Origin: Wyeomyia smithii
Taxonomy: Eukaryota; Arthropoda; Insecta; Diptera; Culicidae
Length of the DNA: 64,000 nt
Direction of reading: 5' to 3'
Assembly (NCBI RefSeq): GCF_029784165.1
Contig: NC_073696.1
Span: 47,553,897 to 47,617,896, forward strand
In this document: piece by piece, positions 58,090 through 64,000 of the stretch
How positions within the stretch are numbered: the stretch's first letter is position 1
Layout: every line of letters starts with the position of its first letter
Position numbers and translations under genes: made by a program
Notes under the pieces: generated by a model
Databases searched by the model: none
Seen by the model: the letters and a program-made list of their open reading frames with translations, nothing else
What the model was told of the DNA's origin: nothing

Positions 58090-58822
58090 GTCCTTGGAAA
58101 CATTCGTTGTTTTGCTTTCGTCTCGATTAGACGCAAATTGTTTATCTCCGTTTGAGTTCGCAAAATAACAATACACGAGTTATCGTACGGGTGTTTTTTT
58201 TGTCGATAATTCTTGTGCTGCGCGATAACAATAGCCTGTTGTATATCGGCAGAAACATCTGCACACTGGTAGGGGCAGGCTACCCCGCCAGTGATTCGAT
58301 ACGCAGCTGATATATCAGCAAGAATAATTCTCCCGCACCGCTGTTACCCCGCTAGCAGCACGGACCACCATACGATCGAGCGAGTGTAAGTCAACTACAA
58401 GTGGCATCTACAAGGTCGCGTGTAAGATACGGCCACTGTGTCACAACACGAAGCTGGATCGTCATTGTTTGTTCTGCGGAGACACTCTTCCAGATTGATC
58501 CTACTAGCAGCCGTGAGGTCGTGACTTAGACGTTCGGTGAAGTATTACCTTTAGAATTTTTACTATTATTATCAATTTTATTACTATGTTATAATATTAT
58601 TATTGATATTATTATTATTGTTATTATTATTATTATTATTACTATAATTATTATTATTATTATTATTATTACTATTGTTATTAGTATAAGTATTACTGTC
58701 TTTTTTCATTTGATCCATTGTAGATTGAAAAATTGTTTTTAAAATTTAATATCAACTACTTGATCCCCCCCATATACGAATATTTATCGTTTGTGTGCGG
58801 TAGAGCGTAACGCTCCTGCAAA
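58090..58822 (+). promoter_or_regulatory. 5' untranslated region of the I-clade element
   Basis: Between the end of repeat F and the first ATG lie a GC-rich leader (from about attcgttgttttgctttcgt) and a long ATT microsatellite at 58560-58695. Non-LTR elements of this group use an internal promoter in the first tens of bases, so the 5' end is probably near 58100. No target duplication can be checked because the 3' end is outside the window. The ATT tract is the complement of TAA, the tail type of I elements, so it may instead be the tail of an older minus-strand insertion. Confidence 0.4.
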
Positions 58823-60196
58823 ATGGACGACATGCAGGTGCAACTTTTCCTGGATGTGGAAACAAACGGGGAAGAAATTGAAATTTCTCCCATCAGCTCA
58901 CCCCTACCTTCCCCTGTGCCCTCCACTTTGCCAAGTCCTGTACCAAGAGTACCGGAAGTACGGGTAAAAGCTTACCCAGATGCCGCTGGCGGTCCCTACG
59001 TTGTTTTTTTCCGGCCCATAAAGAAGCCATTGAATATTATTCAAATTGGCAAAGACCTGGCAAAACATTTTTCGGCCGTAACCGAGATTACGAAGGTGAG
59101 GCCGAACAAACTGCGAGTTGTCGTGAGTAGCTTGAAGCAAGCAAACGAAATTGCTGGCTACGAGCTCTTCACGAGAGAGTATCGCGTGTACATCCCTGCC
59201 AAGGATGTAGAAATCGACGGTGTAGTTACCGAGGGGAATCTCACTGTCGATGACGTTTTGCGTCATGGAGTTGGCTGTTTTAAAAACCCTTTGATGCAAA
59301 GTGTCAAGATACTGGATTGCAAGCAATTGCATTCAGTATCCATCGAAGAAGGGAAGAAGAAATTCCTCCCTCCGGATTCCTTCCGAGTAACATTTGCCGG
59401 ATCCGCGCTGCCGAACTACGTCCGCTTGGACAGGGTTCGTCTACTTGTACGCCTGTTCGTACCGCGTTGCCAAAACTGTAAGCAGTTAGGTCACACAGCC
59501 ACCTACTGCTGCAACAAGGCACGCTGTAGCAAGTGCGGAGGCAATCATGCTGAGAACGCTTGCAGTGGGGATACTGAAAAGTGTCTTTATTGCGAGGGAA
59601 CTCGGCATGACCTTCCGGCATGTCCCGCGTACAAACAGCGCGAGGAAAAAATTAAGCGCTCCCTTAAGGAACGATCAAAGCGCTCTTTTGCAGAAATGCT
59701 TAAGAGGGCTGAGCCACCCTCGACAGGAAACATCTTTTCCTTCTTGCCAACTGATGAGGGTACATCTGACGATCCCGTCGAAGGGTGTTCCTATGCCTTG
59801 CCAGAGGGATCTAGGAAGAGGAGAATGCTCAACTCTCCTAATCTTTCTCGCAAAGGTCGTAAGATAACCCCTAGCGGAATGACCAATAAGACAACACAAA
59901 AAGGAAGCGGTGAAGAAAAACCGAAGCAAGTACCACCCGGTTTTAATTTCAAATCAAACCAGGAGTACCCACCGCTTTCTGGGGCACCAAAAACCCCTCG
60001 TGCACCCATTTCTCGATCAGAAGACATAAAAGAAACAGGGTTCATAAAATTCTTTGATATTGTGGACTGGATATTTAAAACATTCAACATACCAGATCCC
60101 CTTCAAAACATTCTTCTTGCCCTTCTCCCTACAGTGAAAACCTTTTTGAAGCAACTCACAGCAACTTGGCCCCTCATTCAGCTATCGTATCTTTCG
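58823..60196 (+). CDS. I-clade non-LTR retrotransposon ORF1 (nucleic-acid-binding gag-like protein)
   Basis: The frame starts MDDMQVQLFLDVETNGEE. After a Pro/Ser-rich stretch (residues 22-42), an RRM-like or fold-equivalent region spans about 46-200. Three zinc knuckles follow at residues 216-267: CQNCKQLGHTATYC (CX2CX4HX4C), CSKCGGNHAENAC (CX2CX3HX4C) and CLYCEGTRHDLPAC. Then comes a basic tail. ORF1 of I elements packages element RNA in cytoplasmic particles. In this copy the frame runs on into ORF2. Another frame at the junction reads SAIVSFDD and stops at GATGACTAA, whose ATGACTAA overlaps the ORF2 start, so a small indel just upstream has removed the normal stop. Confidence 0.85.
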
Positions 60197-63100
60197 ATGA
60201 CTAATACGTCGAAAGAGGTTAGGAATTTGGTCACTGTGTTACAGTGGAACTGCAGAAGTATCATCCCCAAATTTGATTTATTTTCACATTTGATAAACAC
60301 ATACAATTGTGATGCGTTCGCGCTCTGTGAAACTTTTCTCGATTCAAATGACCAACTTAATTTCCACGATTTTAACATCATTCGTCGAGATCGAGACTCA
60401 CACGGTGGAGGGGTACTTTTAGGGATCAAAAAGTGCTATTCTTTTTTCAGAATCGACCTCCCCTCGATCTCGAATATTGAAGTTGTTGCCATTCAAACGA
60501 ATATGAATGGAAAAGACCTTTGCCTTGTTTCGTTATATATTCCCCCATCCGCGCGGATTGAACAGAAGCAACTCCTTGATATAGCAGAATTGCTTCCCGC
60601 ACCTTTTTTGATTTTGGGAGATTTTAACTCTCACTGTTCGCTATGGGGGTCGCTGTACGACGACAACCGATCTTCTTTAATCTGTAACTTGATCGACGAC
60701 TTCAATATGACAGTTTTGAATACTGGGGAAGCGACACGTGTACCTAATCCTCCAGCACGTGAAAGCGTGCTTGACCTATCCCTCTGCTCGACATCACTAG
60801 CGTTAGATTGCCAGTGGAAAGTAATCAACGATCCCCACGGTAGTGATCATCTTCCAATCGTTATATCAATTGCTAATGGTTCAACTCCCCCGAACCCAAT
60901 CAATATTTCCTACGACCTTACACGTAATATTGATTGGAAGCGTTATGAGTCTATTATAGCGGAATCTATCGAGACTCACGAGGAACTTCCTCCGGAGGAA
61001 GAATACGCGTTCTTAGCTGGCTTGATAATCGACGCCGCGACTCAAGCTCAGACGAAACCGATACCCGGGGTAACGATTAGACAGCGCCCTCCTGGTGGGA
61101 CAAAGAGTGCTCTGAGCTGTACGCGCGAAGGTCCGCGGCGTATAAGGACTACCGGGAGCACGGCACTGTCAACCTGCTTCGAAAGTACGAGGCATTGGGC
61201 AGGCAGATGAAGAGCTTAGTAAAGGCGAAAAAACGCGGGTACTGGCGGCGGTTCGTAGACGCGTTGTCGAGGGAAACAGCGATGAGCACTCTTTGGGATA
61301 CCGCCAGGCGCATGCGGAACCGTGACGTTTCGAATGAGAGTAAGGATTATTCAGATCGCTGGATACTCGATTTTGCCAAAAAGGTCTGTCCGGACTCTGT
61401 ACTGGAACAGAAAACCTTTCGCGACGCGTTTTTAGTAACTACGGAAGAGCCTCCATTTTCGATGTTGGAATTTTCAATGGCTCTCCTGTCGTGCAACAAT
61501 AAGGCTCCAGGGTTAGATAAAATAAAATTCAACCTGTTGAAGAATCTACCCGACTCTGCAAAAAGACGCTTGTTGAATTTGTTCAACAAGTTTCTTGAGC
61601 TAAATATTGTTCCGCATGACTGGAGGGAGGTAAAAGTCATTGCTATTCGGAAACCCGGGAAACCTGCCTCTGATCACAATTCATATAGGCCGATTGCGAT
61701 GCTCTCTTGCCTCCGGAAATTAATGGAGAAAATGATCCTCTTACGGTTAGACAAATGGGTCGAAACAAACGGTTTACTTTCAGATACTCAATTTGGCTTT
61801 CGCCGTGGCAAAGGGACGAACGATTGCCTAGCGTTGCTTTCTACTGAAATTCAACTTGCATTTGCTCGAAAAGAGCAAATGGCTTCTGCGTTCTTGGATA
61901 TTAAGGGGGCTTTTGACTCTGTCTCTGTAAAAGTTTTAAGCGCGAAACTTCATTCGCAGGGACTTTCACCAAATTTGAATAACTTGTTGCTCAATTTGTT
62001 GTCAGAAAAGCATATGTATTTCTCACATGGCGATTCGACAACTTCCCGAATTAGTTACATGGGCCTTCCCCAGGGCTCATGTTTAAGTCCTCTCTTATAT
62101 AATTTTTACGTCAATGACATCGATGAATGTCTTGCAAATTCATGCACGCTAAGGCAACTTGCAGACGATAGCGTTGTATCCATTACTGGTAGCGAGGCTA
62201 GCGATCTGCAAGGACCATTGCAAGAGACCTTAGACAATTTGTCTGAATGGTCTCTTAAGCTGGGTATCGAATACTCTCCGGAGAAAACTGAGTTGGTCGT
62301 TTTTTCTAGGAAGCATAACCCAGCTCAGCTGCAGCTCCCACTTACGGGTAAAACGCTCTCTCAGGTTTTAGTCGCTAAATATCTCGGGGTCTGGTTCGAC
62401 TCTAAATGCACCTGGGCTTGTCATATTAGGTATCTGACACGAAAATGCCAACAGAGGATTAATTTTCTTCGTACGATTACCGGAACCTGGTGGGGAGCCC
62501 ACCCAGGAGACCTTCTAAGGCTTTACCAAACAACGATATTGTCAGTCCTTGAGTACGGCTGTTTTTGCTTTCGCTCCGCCGCGAACACGCACATTATAAA
62601 ATTAGAGAGAATACAATATCGTTGTTTGCGTATTGCCTTGGGTTGCATGCAGTCGACCCATACGATGAGTCTTGAAGTGTTAGCGGGTATTCTTCCGTTG
62701 AAACATCGTTTTTGGAATCTCTCTTACCGGTTGCTAATTCGATGCACAGTTATGAACCCATTAGTAATTGAAAATTTCGAGAGGTTGGTCGACCTTCAAT
62801 CTCAATCCAGATTTATGACTTTATAGTTTGACTGTATGGCTCAAGATATTAATCCTTCTTCATACGATTCCTCCAATGTCGCACTTTTAGATACTTCTAA
62901 TAATGCTATATTCTTCGACACCACCATGAAACAAGACATATCTGGTATCCCGGATCAATTGCGACCCCAAGAGATCCCTAAGATTTTTTCCAATAAGTTC
63001 AAACATGTTAGTTATGATAAAAGGTTTTACACTGACGGATCTAATCTAGATGAGTCCACTGGCTTCGGTGATTTCCACGAAAATTTTACCGCCTCCTACA

Positions 63101-63873
63101 AACTCGATGCTCCTGCTTCCGTGTACGTCGCAGAACTTGCTGCTATTCAGTACTCTCTTGGAATCATCGAAACCCTACCCATAGACCACTACTACATCTT
63201 CACAGATAGTCTCAGTGCCATTGAGGCTCTGCGATCGATGAAGCCTGTGAAGCACACCCCGTATTTCCTGGGGAAAATACGGCGGTTTTTAAGTGCTTTA
63301 AGAGATAAAAATTACCGGGTTACCTTAGCGTGGGTCCCTTCTCATTGCTCGATTCCGGGTAATGAAAAGACTGACTCTTTAGCTAAGGTGGGTGCTATTG
63401 ATGGCGATATTTATGAAAGACCAATTGCTTATGATGAATTTTATAGCATTTTGCGTCAGAGAACACTCAACAGTTGGCAATCATCATGGAACGCAGATGA
63501 ACTGGGACGGTGGCTACATTCCATTTTTCCTAAGGTATCGACGAAAGCATGGTTCAAGGGGTTGGATGTAGGTCGGGACTTCATTCACGTGATGTCCAGA
63601 CTTATGTCCAATCACTACACGTTAAACACGCATCTCTTTCGTATAGGGCTTGTAGACAGTAATCACTGCGTTTGTGGCGATGGCTACCATGACATCGAGC
63701 ATGTTGTTTGGTCGTGTACCGAATACTGTGGTGTTAGGTCCGAGCTTATAGATTCCCTTCGGGCCCGAGGAAAACAACCGAACGTACCCGTCAGAGACAT
63801 TCTGGGAAGCGGTGATCTCCAGTACATGACACAGCTATACTGCTTTCTGAAAAACGCTGACATTAAAATCTAA
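60197..63873 (+). pseudogene. I-clade ORF2: endonuclease, reverse transcriptase, RNase H; frameshift and stop
   Basis: ORF2 starts at the ATG 60197. The APE endonuclease (60237-60880) keeps LQWNCRSI, LCETFLDS, ILGDFNSHCSLWG, VLDLSL and GSDHLPI, all catalytic blocks. A frameshift near 61085 moves the reading to the frame that continues APSWWDKECSELYARRSAAY and on to 62826. The reverse transcriptase has FLDIKGAFDS, LPQGSCLSPLLYNFYVND and QLADDSV (catalytic LADD). One in-frame TAG at 62824 interrupts. The same frame resumes and gives RNase H with FYTDGS, AELAAIQYS, FTDSLSA and GNEKTDSLAK (D-E-D-D), then a CX3C/H-rich end (CVCGDGYHDIEHVVWSC). RNase H after RT marks the I clade, and MosquI-like elements of mosquitoes are the closest I know. 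With only two ORF2 lesions, the copy is young. Confidence 0.9.
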
Positions 63874-64000
63874 AATTTTCTTTGTCTATTTGTCAGATTA
63901 AGGATACAAATATGCTATGCTGAAGACACGGAAACGAAGAGCCCGCATCTATGCTTACACAAATATTTTGAACCCACAACAAACAAGAATACAATTGCTC
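63874..64000 (+). other. 3' untranslated region of the I-clade element, cut by the window
   Basis: The 127 bases after the RNase H stop are non-coding and reach the window end without a TAA-repeat tail or target duplication, so the 3' end lies beyond. Confidence 0.6.

Noticed and set aside
58904..60828. Several antisense frames across the I-clade element
   Set aside because: Shadows of the sense frames, without domains.

Overview
The window looks like heterochromatin-like or intronic/intergenic DNA from a mosquito (Culicidae, probably a culicine such as an Aedes-type genome). I infer this from base composition, the absence of dense host genes, and the mobile-element content: an I-clade non-LTR retrotransposon with RNase H, R1-clade relics, a DD37D mariner, Helitrons, tRNA-type SINEs and many TIR elements. 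The assignment is by family recognition, not by a database search. No complete host protein-coding gene was found. A few short exon or promoter candidates are given at low confidence.

Layout. 0-13.6 kb: little coding signal, but nested repeats (a promoter/stem-loop repeat unit cut by a TA-flanked MITE, SINE copies cut by MITEs, a TTAA-flanked piggyBac-type MITE at 4976-5855, and two head-to-head SINEs around 13.09 kb). 13.6-31.7 kb: mostly AT-rich unique-looking sequence with dispersed repeats (18.2-21.0 and 26.2-26.9 kb), two TATA promoter candidates near 24 kb and a possible minus-strand 5' exon at 29.07-29.25 kb. 31.7-39.3 kb: a decayed R1-clade retrotransposon split by a 2.65-kb Helitron (33414-36063), a SINE with 15-bp target duplications (36212-36430) and a dead DD37D mariner (36475-37738).

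39.6-45.4 kb: the most unusual region. It holds repeated units with a TATA box, sometimes a CCAAT box, no conserved protein, and short hairpins that resemble the histone-mRNA 3' stem-loop. Each hairpin is followed 12-13 nt later by a TGAAG/TGAAAG purine block. Two units form a 1.18-kb tandem duplication. Two related long hairpins (43819-43966, 45034-45194) lie in the same region. A diverged copy of the unit lies at 1.5-2.5 kb.

46-58 kb: a 1.2-kb TA-flanked element (50020-51228), then a repeat that is present twice and records insertions by comparison of its copies: a SINE, a 2.66-kb DNA transposon with about 750-bp inverted repeats and a CTAAAG target duplication (52822-55483), and a 2.2-kb insert (55632-57804) carrying a minisatellite and a CCAAT/TATA promoter on the minus strand. 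58.1-64.0 kb: a young I-clade retrotransposon with intact endonuclease, reverse transcriptase and RNase H motifs but with two frame breaks and one in-frame stop. It runs to the window edge.
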